From Planomonospora sp. ID67723 (GTDB taxonomy: Bacteria; Actinomycetota; Actinomycetes; Streptosporangiales; Streptosporangiaceae), in contig NZ_JABTEZ010000005.1 in NCBI RefSeq assembly GCF_015711605.1, forward strand, positions 796,328 to 860,327: 64,000 nt of DNA, given 5' to 3'. Position 1 is the stretch's first letter. Each line of letters opens with the position of its first letter. A model generated the notes under the pieces. That model saw only the letters and a list, made by a program, of their open reading frames with translations. It did no database searches and was not told the DNA's origin. Positions 8,598 through 16,620 of the stretch are shown here, piece after piece. Both the position numbers and the translations under genes were made by a program.

Positions 8598-10480
8598 TGG
8601 AACGTTCCCGGCCGAGCGGAGCGCTTCCCCCTGCCCGTCCGCCATGGCTCGTGGTGGACGGGCACCGATGGTCACGCGGGCCCTACACCGTCGGCGGCGC
8701 CCTGCTGCGGGCGGTCGTCCCCGAGGCTCTGCTGAGGATCCCCCACCGGGTCGCCGAGCACGACATCGAGATCCGGAGCGTGGCACCCGACCTGCGAGAT
8801 CGGGTGGCCGCGCGAAGGGAGACCGTGGAGGCGCGGATCGAGGACGCCGAGCGCATCCTCGTGCCCGCGCCTCGCCGTACGCTCCGGCTCGCCAACGGGG
8901 TGGCGGAGTTCCTCCGCGACTGCCTGCCCGGCTGCCGCCCGCCGGGCTCGGCCGAGCCACTCGCGCTGGTGGTGGAGAACGCCCACGAGCTCGACCCGAC
9001 CGACCGTGAGCTGCTCGCGATCCTGGGCAGGCGGGTGGAGCCCGAGCTGCTGGCCGTGGTGCTCCGGTCGTCCGGGCCGCCGCCGGACCGGTTCGGCGGA
9101 CGGGCGGCCGACCCCGCGGAGCGGGCCCGGCTGCACGACCTGCGCGCCGACGAGCTGGAGGCCGGCGGCGAGTTCTCGTTCCGGCTGGGGGCGGTCCCCT
9201 TCCACCGCGAGCGCGGGGCCGACCCGCGGGGAAAGGGGGTCCGGGCGCTCTGGACCGCCGTCGACCACTGCGTGCAGGAGGGCTTCCTGGACGCGGTGGC
9301 CGAGCTGGGCCCGCGCGGCCTGCGCCTGGCCGAGCCGGGCTCGGAGCTGTGGTGGTGCTTCACCCAGCGTACGGCCACCGCCCTCGGGGCCCTGAACCGG
9401 CAGGAGGAGGCCCGCGATCTCTACGAGCACGCCCGCCGTACGAGCCAGGACCCCGTCGTCCACGCGGCCTGCGCGTACGGCACGGCCATGCTCGACGCCC
9501 GCCATCCGGATCCGGCGCGGCGGGATCTGGAACGTGCCACCGGATGGATCAACCAGGCCGTCGCCATCTCCACGATCCTGCCCGACCGGCGCGAGCGGGC
9601 TTTCAAACTGGGCTTCGACCGCAACGGCCAGGCGCTCATCGAGATGCGCCGGGGACGGACGGACCGGGCGCTCGTCCTGGTCGAGTCGGCCATCGGGCTG
9701 GCCCAGGCGGAGCTGGCGGACCGGCATCCGGTGCACCGCATGGTGCTGCGCGCCAACCGGGGACGCCTGCTCGCCGAGCTGGGCCGTACCAAGGAGGCGC
9801 TGGAGGAGTACACCGCGGCCATCGCCATCGATCCCTTCTTCGCCGACCACTACCTGGACCGGGGCAATCTGCTGCTCTCGGTGGGGCAGGCGGAGGAGGC
9901 CCTGGCCGACTACGAGGCCGCGATCAGGGTGAGCCCGCCGCTGCCCGAGGCGTACTACAACCGGGCCGAACTCCACCTCTCCCTGGGCGAGCTGGAGGCC
10001 GGCCGGGTGGATCTGGACCGCGTGCTGGAGCTGGACCCTGACTTCCTGGACGCCTACGTCAACCGGGCGGGCGTGCTGGCGGTGCTGGAGCGCGAGGCCG
10101 AGGCGCGGGCCGACGTCGAGGCCGGTCTGGCGCTCGATCCCGGCAACCCGCACCTGCTGACCGTGCGCGGGCAACTGGACACCGAGGCGGGACGGTTCGA
10201 GGAGGCCGCCGGGGCCTTCGACGCCGCGCTGGAACGGGCCCCCGGCCTCGGCGCGGCCTGGGCCAACCGGGGGATCCTGCGCTACCGGACCGGTGACCTC
10301 GGGGGTGCGGTGGCCGACCTGAGCCGGGCGATCGAGTTCGGGGAGAGCGCCGAGCTGTACTTCAACCGGGCCATGGTGCTGCGGGAGCTGGGCAGGGCGG
10401 AGTCCGCCGAGGGCGACCTGCGCCGTGCCCTCGTCCTGGCCCCCGGCGACGCGGAGATCCGGGCCGCGCTGGGCGGCTGA
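8597..10480 (+). CDS. Tetratricopeptide-repeat protein with ATPase-like N-terminal segment
   Basis: A 627-aa protein. Residues ~1-200 include LALVVENAHELDPTDRELL, which looks like the Walker B strand of STAND/LuxR-type ATPases, but I see no GxxxxGK[ST] P-loop before it. From about residue 250 the chain is helical. From ~370 to the end it is a clear TPR array, with repeats such as AYYNRAELHLSLGELEAG and AYVNRAGVLAVLEREAEA spaced 34 residues apart. This is probably a protein-protein interaction scaffold. The start (ATG 8597, or GTG 8594) overlaps the stop of a 24-codon ORF as TGATG, implying translational coupling. Its biological role is unknown. Confidence 0.75.
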   Translation: MERSRPSGALPPARPPWLVVDGHRWSRGPYTVGGALLRAVVPEALLRIPHRVAEHDIEIRSVAPDLRDRVAARRETVEARIEDAERILVPAPRRTLRLANGVAEFLRDCLPGCRPPGSAEPLALVVENAHELDPTDRELLAILGRRVEPELLAVVLRSSGPPPDRFGGRAADPAERARLHDLRADELEAGGEFSFRLGAVPFHRERGADPRGKGVRALWTAVDHCVQEGFLDAVAELGPRGLRLAEPGSELWWCFTQRTATALGALNRQEEARDLYEHARRTSQDPVVHAACAYGTAMLDARHPDPARRDLERATGWINQAVAISTILPDRRERAFKLGFDRNGQALIEMRRGRTDRALVLVESAIGLAQAELADRHPVHRMVLRANRGRLLAELGRTKEALEEYTAAIAIDPFFADHYLDRGNLLLSVGQAEEALADYEAAIRVSPPLPEAYYNRAELHLSLGELEAGRVDLDRVLELDPDFLDAYVNRAGVLAVLEREAEARADVEAGLALDPGNPHLLTVRGQLDTEAGRFEEAAGAFDAALERAPGLGAAWANRGILRYRTGDLGGAVADLSRAIEFGESAELYFNRAMVLRELGRAESAEGDLRRALVLAPGDAEIRAALGG

Positions 10481-10776
10481 CGTCCTCCGCTCCGGGCGCG
10501 GGCTCGCGCGGACCGGAGCCGTGGGGCGGGAAGAACCGGTCTTCCTCTGGAACCGCGGTGTTCCGTGGGGGAAAGAACCTCTCCTCCGAGGGAAGACAGC
10601 CCCCTGCCGGGAGAGGATTTCCCCCGACTCTTCCGGGTGTGGTTTTTTCTCCCGGATCCGGGGGCCTCTTCCCGGGCGCGCGGGGTGAGGATTCTTCCCC
10701 ACGGGAGGAGATAACCCACTCCTGGTGTGGCGTGTCTTGTCCTGGTGGGGAGGGTGCCGGACTCGGGGTCCGATGG
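10481..10776. other. Gene-free, purine/pyrimidine-tract-rich interval
   Basis: This stretch lies between the TPR gene and the TetR promoter. Several GGGAAGA-type and complementary TCTTCC tracts recur; for example GGAAGA (10529-10534) pairs with TCTTCC (10540-10545). There is a T6 run near 10643-10648 preceded by a weak stem (GGGAGAG with CTCTTCC), a possible terminator for the TPR gene. CCCGGATCCGGG (10651-10662) is a perfect palindrome. No convincing ORF is present. Confidence 0.5.
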
Positions 10777-10826
10777 TTGACTCTTGCTGAACAAGTGTTT
10801 AATGTACTGAACATGCGTTCAGTACA
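10777..10826 (+). promoter_or_regulatory. Leaderless tetR promoter with overlapping perfect operator
   Basis: TTGACT (-35, 10777-10782) and TAATGT (-10, 10800-10805) are 17 bp apart, putting the transcription start at or next to the ATG at 10813. TGTACTGAAC (10803-10812) and GTTCAGTACA (10817-10826) form a perfect 10-bp inverted repeat with a 4-bp centre that contains the start codon. A TetR dimer bound here would cover the -10 element and the start site, a textbook autorepression geometry. Confidence 0.8.
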
Positions 10827-11430
10827 TGATGATCTCACCGCCCGGGCCGTCATCCGGGACCGAGCCCTGGAGCTGTTCGCGGCTCAGGGGCCGGACGCGG
10901 TGACCGTGCGGCGGATCGCCGCAGCCGCCGGGGTCTCTCCCGGGCTCGTCATCCACCACTTCGGGTCCAAGGAGGGACTGCGGGCCGCCGTCGACGAGCA
11001 CGTGGCCGGGGTGTTCGACGGCCTGTTCGCCCGGGCCTCGGCGGGTGAGCTCGACGTGGCGGACGGAGCCTCCCTCGCGGAGGCGTTCCTGGGGCAGTTC
11101 CCGCCGGGTTCGCCGGTTCCCGGCTATCTGCGCCGCCTGTTGCTGAGCGGAGACGCGGCCGGGACCGAGATCTTCCGCCACTGGTTCGCGGCCAGCCGGG
11201 CGATGACCGAGACGCTCGTCGCGCGCGGCCTGCTCGCGCCGGGGCGTGACCCGGAGGTCCGCACGGCCTTCCTCATGGTCAACGACCTGGTGCCGCTGCT
11301 GCTGCGAGACCAGCTCGCAGACGTGGTGGGCGTCGACCCCCTCGGCCCCGAGGGCGCGGTCAGGTGGGCCGAAGGGGTGCTGGACATCTACCACGGCGGA
11401 CTGTTCGGCACGGAAGGAGAGCTCGCATGA
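10813..11430 (+). CDS. TetR family transcriptional regulator
   Basis: A 205-aa regulator. The N-terminal TetR helix-turn-helix VTVRRIAAAAGVSPGLVIHHFGSKEGL (split over ~32-58) is complete, and the C-terminal ligand domain is divergent as usual. The ATG at 10813 is chosen because an excellent promoter ends exactly there (leaderless), while the longer frame upstream crosses the promoter. A perfect palindrome overlaps the start codon, so autoregulation is expected. The stop overlaps the monooxygenase ATG by 4 bp, so regulator and enzyme form one operon. The likely inducer is a substrate or product of the monooxygenase. Confidence 0.92.
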   Translation: MRSVHDDLTARAVIRDRALELFAAQGPDAVTVRRIAAAAGVSPGLVIHHFGSKEGLRAAVDEHVAGVFDGLFARASAGELDVADGASLAEAFLGQFPPGSPVPGYLRRLLLSGDAAGTEIFRHWFAASRAMTETLVARGLLAPGRDPEVRTAFLMVNDLVPLLLRDQLADVVGVDPLGPEGAVRWAEGVLDIYHGGLFGTEGELA

Positions 11431-12587
11431 AGGTCCTGATCTGCGGTGCCGGGATCGCCGGCCTCACCCTGGCCTGGTGGCTGCGGCGCGGCGGCGCCGA
11501 GGTGACGATCGTCGAGAAGGCGGCCGGGCCGCGCAGCGACGGTTACATGATCGATTTCTTCGGTTCGGGGTACGACGTGGCCGAACGGATGGGCGTCCTC
11601 GGCGAACTGCGGGAGATCGCCGCCGACATCGTCGAGCTCGTCTACACCGACCCCCGCGGCAGGCGGGCCGGTGGCCTGCGCTACGCCTCCGCCAGGGCGG
11701 TGCTCGGCGGCCGGGTGCTCAGCCTCATGCGGGGCGGCCTGGAGTCGGTGCTGCGCTCGTGCCTGGACTCCGGTGTGGAGATCCGGTACGGCACCAGCGT
11801 CGCAGCCGTCCGGGACGTCCCCGGCGGGGTGGAGTGCGAGCTGACCGACGGGACGGTGAGCCGGGCCGGCCTGCTGGTGGGCGCCGACGGCATCCACTCC
11901 GCGGTCCGCGGCCTGGTCTTCGGCCCCGAGGAGCGTTACCTGCGCCCGCTGGGCTACCACACCGCCTCCTACCTGCTGCGGGACACCGGGCTGGCCGAGG
12001 AGGTCGGCAGGCGGGCGGTCCTGGTGAGCGTGCCGGACCGGCAGGTCGGGATCTATCCGACGCGGGACGGCGCGCTGGCCGCCTTCCTCGTGCACGCCTG
12101 CCCGGAGACGGCCCTGCCCGCCGATCCCCGGGCCGAGATCGCGGCCCGTTACCCGGGCATGGGTGAGCTGGCCGGCCGGGTGCTGTCCCACTGCCCGCAG
12201 GATCCCTACTACGACTGCGTCGCCCAGATCCGGATGCCCCGCTGGAGCAGGGGCCGGGTCGTCCTGCTCGGCGACGCCGCCCACGCGGTCTCGCTCATGG
12301 CCGGGCAGGGCGCGTCGATGGCGATGGGCGGCGCCTACACGCTGGCCGTCGAACTGCTCGGCGCGGACACCGAGGCGGCACTGGAGCGCTACGAGCGGCG
12401 GATGCGCCCCTTCGCCCTCGGCAAGCAGGAGAGCGGCCGCACCGCCGCGGGCTGGATGGTCCCGCACCAGGCGTGGAAGATCGCCGTGCGCAACCGCCTG
12501 TCCGGCCTCGCCGAGCTGCCCGGCGGCGGCGCGGTCATGGGCCGCGCCTTCAGGCGGTTGAGCGAGAGCGTCATCCCAGCAGCGTGA
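11427..12587 (+). CDS. FAD-dependent monooxygenase (group A aromatic hydroxylase type)
   Basis: A 386-aa flavoprotein of the PHBH/TetX-like family. It has the N-terminal FAD-binding GAGIAGLTLAWWLRRGG (GxGxxG), the DG-type motif GADGIHSAVR and the second FAD contact GDAAHAVSLMAGQGASMAMGGA (GD near 282). Such enzymes hydroxylate aromatic or polyketide compounds with NAD(P)H and O2, and several inactivate antibiotics (TetX, Rox). The substrate cannot be inferred. It is co-transcribed with the overlapping TetR gene, the layout of an inducible detoxification module. Its last 17 bp overlap the 3' end of the convergent Nudix gene. Confidence 0.9.
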   Translation: MKVLICGAGIAGLTLAWWLRRGGAEVTIVEKAAGPRSDGYMIDFFGSGYDVAERMGVLGELREIAADIVELVYTDPRGRRAGGLRYASARAVLGGRVLSLMRGGLESVLRSCLDSGVEIRYGTSVAAVRDVPGGVECELTDGTVSRAGLLVGADGIHSAVRGLVFGPEERYLRPLGYHTASYLLRDTGLAEEVGRRAVLVSVPDRQVGIYPTRDGALAAFLVHACPETALPADPRAEIAARYPGMGELAGRVLSHCPQDPYYDCVAQIRMPRWSRGRVVLLGDAAHAVSLMAGQGASMAMGGAYTLAVELLGADTEAALERYERRMRPFALGKQESGRTAAGWMVPHQAWKIAVRNRLSGLAELPGGGAVMGRAFRRLSESVIPAA

Positions 12588-13029
12588 GCCGGGAGACGAC
12601 CGAGAGCAGGTCCGGCGGCTCCAGCGGGTCGGGCAGGGCGGCCATCTCCTCCGGAGAGAACCAGCCGGACCCCCGGTAGGCGCTGTCCTCCTCGGTGGTG
12701 AGCGCGCCGGGATCCACCTCGGGCGTGCCGCCGAACCTGGCGAGGTAGAACCGCTCGGTCTTGGCGTAGCGCACGCCGAGCCAGGTGAACTCCCGCCGCA
12801 CCGGCACCCACCGGTCCAGCACCGCCCCGCCCGGCAGACCGGTCTCCTCGGCCAGCTCCCGCCGGGCGGCCTCCAGCGGCGTCTCGCCCGGGTCGATCCC
12901 GCCGCCCGGCGGCTCCCACAGGGTCCGCCCGCTCACCGCGTCGTGCCAGCACATCAGCAGCACCCTGCCCCGGCCGTCCACGCAGACCACCCGCGCCGCG
13001 GGCCGGTCGTTCACCTCACAGTCGCCCAT
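12571..13029 (-). CDS. Nudix hydrolase
   Basis: A 152-aa protein with a complete Nudix box at residues ~43-65 (GX5EX7REUXEEXGU: GGIDPGETPLEAARRELAEET). The core ARVVCVDGRGRVLLMCW strand precedes it, and the C-terminus (SGWFSPEEMAAL) is typical of NTP/ADP-sugar pyrophosphohydrolases of this size. The family cleaves nucleoside diphosphates linked to another moiety; the exact substrate is not readable. The ATG at 13029 sits 9 nt after TAGCCT, compatible with a very short leader. It is convergent with, and overlaps, the monooxygenase gene by 17 bp. Confidence 0.9.
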   Translation of the reverse strand: MGDCEVNDRPAARVVCVDGRGRVLLMCWHDAVSGRTLWEPPGGGIDPGETPLEAARRELAEETGLPGGAVLDRWVPVRREFTWLGVRYAKTERFYLARFGGTPEVDPGALTTEEDSAYRGSGWFSPEEMAALPDPLEPPDLLSVVSRLTLLG

Positions 13030-13120
13030 AGGCCGGGGAGGCTACCACCCGCCGGAAACGGGCTCGCACGCCGCCGAAGGGAACGCGGAGCCGCGGTGGA
13101 CGCGCCGGCCGGCCACCGGC

Positions 13121-13753
13121 TCAGCGCTTCATCGCACCGTCGGCGATGGCGTCGGCGGCCTCGCCGATCGCGATTCCGACGATCTCCAGACGGCGGACCA
13201 GCTCGCGCTCCTTCATGGTCTCGGCGGTGATCTCCCCCGAGAAGATGCGGGCGATCTCGTACTGGTACATGCGCTGGAGGGTGCCGCTGACCTTCTTGAC
13301 CTCCAGGGCGTCGTTGCTGACCACCGAAGGGCTGGAGGCCAGGTCACGCACGGCGGTCTCCAGCGCCTCGATGCCGACGATCACCTGGTCCAGCATCGGG
13401 GCGAAGCGCCCCTGCTCGCGGACCCGGTAGAGGTGCGACTCGCGGACGAAGTCGCGCAGCGAGTCCAGGATGTCGTCGATCGAGCGGGAGAGGCGGAAGA
13501 TGTCCTCGCGGTCGATCGGGGTGACCAGCGAGCCGGACAACTCCTCCACCAGCCGGGCGCGTTGGATGTCGCCCTGATGCTCGATCTCGCGCATCTCCTC
13601 GTGCGCGTCGGCCCTGCGGGTGTCACCGCCGATCATCGCGATGGCCAGCCAGGCGCCCTTCTTGGTCGCCTCCAGCTGACCGATCAGCGCCTCGGCGAGC
13701 GCGCTGTCCATGTGGCCGGTCATCAGGTCACGGACCCTGCGCAACCGTTTCAC
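13121..13753 (-). CDS. DUF47 / PhoU-like phosphate transport accessory protein
   Basis: A 210-aa all-helical protein of the DUF47 (PhoU-like) family. It has acidic clusters such as REIEHQGD and SIDDILDSLRDFV, which bind metal in relatives, and a conserved C-terminal helix, RLEIVGIAIGEAADAIADGAMKR. The GTG start at 13753 overlaps the stop of the upstream PiT permease by 4 bp (GTGA), with AGAGGAG 7 nt upstream. Longer upstream frames run through the permease and are discounted. DUF47 proteins pair with Pit transporters and probably modulate low-affinity phosphate uptake. Confidence 0.9.
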   Translation of the reverse strand: MKRLRRVRDLMTGHMDSALAEALIGQLEATKKGAWLAIAMIGGDTRRADAHEEMREIEHQGDIQRARLVEELSGSLVTPIDREDIFRLSRSIDDILDSLRDFVRESHLYRVREQGRFAPMLDQVIVGIEALETAVRDLASSPSVVSNDALEVKKVSGTLQRMYQYEIARIFSGEITAETMKERELVRRLEIVGIAIGEAADAIADGAMKR

Positions 13754-14688
13754 GCGATCACTCCTCTGACGATGAGCGCCGCCGCCGCGGCGAGCATCCC
13801 GCTCACCGGCAGCGTCAGCATCCAGGCTAGAACGATCTTCATGGCGGCGTGCCAGCGCACCCGTCCCGAGCTGCCGGCCATACCCGCCCCGATCAGGGCC
13901 CCGGCGATGGTCTGCGTCATGCTCACCGGCGCGCCGATCGCCGCGCAGCCGAGGACGGCGGTGCCGGTGGACAGCTCGGCGGTCACTCCGTGCAGCGGGC
14001 GTGAGGCGATGATCTCGCGGCTGAGCAGGCGGCCGGCGCGCGGCAGGCCGTACACCGCGCCGGCGCCGAACAGCCCGGCCATCGCCACACAGGTGGACAG
14101 CGGGGCTCCGGAGAAGCCCAGCGAGAGCATGAAGACGGCCAGCATCTTCTGGCCGTCGTTGGCCGCGTAGGCCAGGCACTGCAGGGTGAACCCGGCGCGG
14201 TGCCACTGGCGAAGCGCGCGGCCGCGCGCCAGCCGGGCCAGCAGCAGGCTCACCGGGACCGCCAGCAGCGCGCCGACGAACGGCGCCGCCAGCGCGGCTC
14301 CGAGCACGAACAGCAGGCCTCCGTAGGAGACCGGCACGCCCCAGCCCAGGTCGGCGCCGGTGAGGGCGCCGACGACGGCGAGGGTCAGGCTGGTGGGCCG
14401 CCCCCGGTTGCTCAGGAACATGACGACGGCCAGCGCGGAGAGCACCGCGACGGTCATGACGACCTGGCCGTCCGGGCCCTCCATGGTGGCCAGCCGGGTG
14501 GTGAAGGTGAGGGCGACCTGGTGGGTCACCGGGGGCACCACCGCGACCGCGACCATCATCATGAGCACGCCGGTCACCGGCCGGATGCTGGGGATCTTCA
14601 GCCCGGTCGCGAGCAGCGCGCCGCCGTCGTTGATCCCGGTGATGACCGCGAAGAGCCCGGCGAGTGCCGTCAAGGCGATCGAGCTCAC
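13750..14688 (-). CDS. PiT family inorganic phosphate transporter
   Basis: A 312-aa integral membrane protein with about eight to ten hydrophobic segments. The two PiT signature repeats are recognisable: N-terminal FAVITGINDGGALLATGLKI and a second copy around YAANDGQKMLAVFMLSLG, each with the conserved N-D pair. The family imports phosphate with a proton or cation. The GTG start at 14688 (SSIALTALAGLF) places the first helix at the N-terminus and has GGAGG close upstream. An ATG at 14802 would add a Pro/Arg-rich leader that looks non-native. It forms an operon with the overlapping DUF47 gene. Confidence 0.9.
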   Translation of the reverse strand: MSSIALTALAGLFAVITGINDGGALLATGLKIPSIRPVTGVLMMMVAVAVVPPVTHQVALTFTTRLATMEGPDGQVVMTVAVLSALAVVMFLSNRGRPTSLTLAVVGALTGADLGWGVPVSYGGLLFVLGAALAAPFVGALLAVPVSLLLARLARGRALRQWHRAGFTLQCLAYAANDGQKMLAVFMLSLGFSGAPLSTCVAMAGLFGAGAVYGLPRAGRLLSREIIASRPLHGVTAELSTGTAVLGCAAIGAPVSMTQTIAGALIGAGMAGSSGRVRWHAAMKIVLAWMLTLPVSGMLAAAAALIVRGVIA

Positions 14689-14974
14689 GGTCCTCCATCT
14701 CGGCCGCACGCCGGGCGCCCGGCGGGACCGGTCCGGCAGGGCGCCCACGGCGGGCGGCGGCCGGGCCGGCGGCGGTGGTCCGCGGCGCGTTGACACCGGC
14801 ATATGTACCCAAGATCGAGTAAATGATGGGTGCGAAGCCCTTCCCGACGGGTCCCCGGCCGTCCCTCGCCCGCGACCATGCGGACGGACCGGAGGTGGTG
14901 GCCGCCGGAACGCTGTACCCTGCCCAGACCGGCCTCACGGCACCGTACGATCCGACCTCTCCGAGGGTGAAGGC

Positions 14975-15826
14975 ATGAGTTCCGCCGAGTATGTTCTGAC
15001 CCTGTCCTGTCCCGACCGTCCCGGCGTGGTCGCCGCCGTCTCCGGGCTGCTCGCCGGGCGAGGTTGCAACATCATCGAGAGCCAGCAGTTCGGCGACCGG
15101 GCCGCGGGGCGGTTCTTCATGCGCGTGCAGTTCTCCGCCTACGTGCCGGCCGACGAACTGCGCGCCGCCTTCGCCGTCCTGGCCCCGGAGTTCGGCATGG
15201 ACGTCACCCTGCGCGACACGGCGGTCAAACCGCGCGTGCTCATCATGGTCAGCAAGTACGGCCACTGCCTGAACGACCTGCTCTACCGGGTCCGCTCGGG
15301 CCTGCTGGACATCGAGATCGTCGCCGTCGTCTCCAACCACCCGGACCTGCGCCCGCTCACCCAGTCCTACGGCATCGACTACCACCATCTGCCGATCACC
15401 CCGGAGAGCAAGCCGCGGCAGGAGGCGGAGGTCCTGGCGCTGGTGGAGCACTACCGGGCCGACCTGGTGGTGCTCGCCCGCTACATGCAGGTGCTCTCCG
15501 AGGACCTCTGCGAGAAGCTCGCCGGGCGGGCGATCAACATCCACCACTCGTTCCTGCCGTCGTTCAAGGGCGCCAAGCCGTACCACCAGGCCCACGCGCG
15601 GGGGGTGAAGCTGATCGGCGCCACCGCCCACTACGTCACCTCCCACCTGGACGAGGGCCCGATCATCGAGCAGGAGGTCGCCCGGGTCGACCACAGCCAC
15701 TCCCCGGAGGACCTGGCCGCCATCGGCCGGGACATGGAATGCGTCGCTCTGGCCCGGGCGGTGAAGTGGCACGCCGAGCAGCGCGTGGTGCTCGACGGCC
15801 ACAAGACCATCGTCTTCCCACGCTGA
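14975..15826 (+). CDS. purU: Formyltetrahydrofolate deformylase
   Basis: A 283-aa enzyme. An N-terminal ACT domain (~5-85, VLTLSCPDRPGVVAAVSGLL) is followed by the formyltransferase-type catalytic domain with INIHHSFLPSFKGAKPYHQA and the HYVTSHLDEGPII stretch carrying the catalytic Asp. It hydrolyses 10-formyl-THF to formate and THF, balancing one-carbon pools and supplying formate to PurT-type reactions. ATG 14975 follows GAGGG at suitable spacing. Upstream in-frame codons lie in the promoter of the divergent phosphate operon. The length matches the family (~280 aa). Confidence 0.95.
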   Translation: MSSAEYVLTLSCPDRPGVVAAVSGLLAGRGCNIIESQQFGDRAAGRFFMRVQFSAYVPADELRAAFAVLAPEFGMDVTLRDTAVKPRVLIMVSKYGHCLNDLLYRVRSGLLDIEIVAVVSNHPDLRPLTQSYGIDYHHLPITPESKPRQEAEVLALVEHYRADLVVLARYMQVLSEDLCEKLAGRAINIHHSFLPSFKGAKPYHQAHARGVKLIGATAHYVTSHLDEGPIIEQEVARVDHSHSPEDLAAIGRDMECVALARAVKWHAEQRVVLDGHKTIVFPR

Positions 15827-16065
15827 GGTCGTCCGGATCCTCGGCGCGGCCGCGGGCATCCGGACCGGGGCCGGGGGCGAATGACGGGTGGCCGCTCCAC
15901 CGCCCCCTCGTCCCCGGCACCGGAGGAACCCGATGCGAAGGCTTCCCCTGATCGTGTGCACCGTGCCGTACGGCACAGCCGCCTTGGCGTCCGTTCTCGC
16001 CCTCCACATTCCCATCGGATGATGACAAGCTCGGATTCCGGACGACTTATCGGGAGTGTGGTGCC

Positions 16066-16620
16066 ATGGAGGCACCTGTCACGGACGACCGCCTGCTGCA
16101 CCAGCGGGTCGTGGGCGGGGAGGAGGCGGCGCTGGGGGAGATCTACGATCGCTTCGCGTCGCTGGTCTTCGGCCTCGCCGTACGGGTCACCCGGGACCGC
16201 ACGGCCTCGGAGGACATCACCCAGGAGGTCTTCATCACCTTCTGGGAGCGACCTCTCGCCTTCGACCCCGACCGGGGGACGCTGCGTGCCTGGCTGGCCA
16301 CCATCGCCCACCGGCGGGCGGTCGACCACGTCCGCGCGCAGGAACGCCGCAAGGCGTCGGTGCTCGGCCCGCGGCTGGTGGAACCGGAGCCGGAGAGGCT
16401 GGAGGACGCGGTGCTGTCCCGGCAGGAGGCCGACGGCGTGCGGCTGGCGGTCGGGAAGCTGCCCGACAACCTCCGGGAGGTCATCGAGCTGGCCTACTAC
16501 CGGGGACGCACCTACCGCCAGGTCGCCGAGGAGCTCGGCCTGCCGGAGGGCACCGCCAAGTCGAGGATCAGGCTGGGGCTGCGCAGGCTCGCCGACGCGC
16601 TGGCCGAGGAGGGCGCATGA
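16066..16620 (+). CDS. ECF-type RNA polymerase sigma factor (SigK/SigL-like)
   Basis: A 184-aa sigma-70 family protein. Region 2 (LGEIYDRFASLVFGLAVRVTRD, DITQEVFITFWERP) and region 4 (LPDNLREVIELAYYRGRTYRQ, VAEELGLPEGTAKSRIRLGLRRL) are both complete, with no extra domain. ATG 16066 has CGGGAG 9 nt upstream. The 239-bp upstream region carries a possible autoregulated promoter that I cannot define. The stop overlaps the next gene's ATG by 4 bp. Factors of this type usually have a co-transcribed anti-sigma; here the partner is an MDMPI-fold protein with no visible zinc-binding HxxxCxxC motif. Confidence 0.93.
   Translation: MEAPVTDDRLLHQRVVGGEEAALGEIYDRFASLVFGLAVRVTRDRTASEDITQEVFITFWERPLAFDPDRGTLRAWLATIAHRRAVDHVRAQERRKASVLGPRLVEPEPERLEDAVLSRQEADGVRLAVGKLPDNLREVIELAYYRGRTYRQVAEELGLPEGTAKSRIRLGLRRLADALAEEGA

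Noticed and set aside
13754..16075. Minus-strand open frame extending the DUF47 gene to 984 codons
   Set aside because: It reads through the PiT and purU genes; the real DUF47 start is GTG 13753, defined by the GTGA overlap and an SD sequence.
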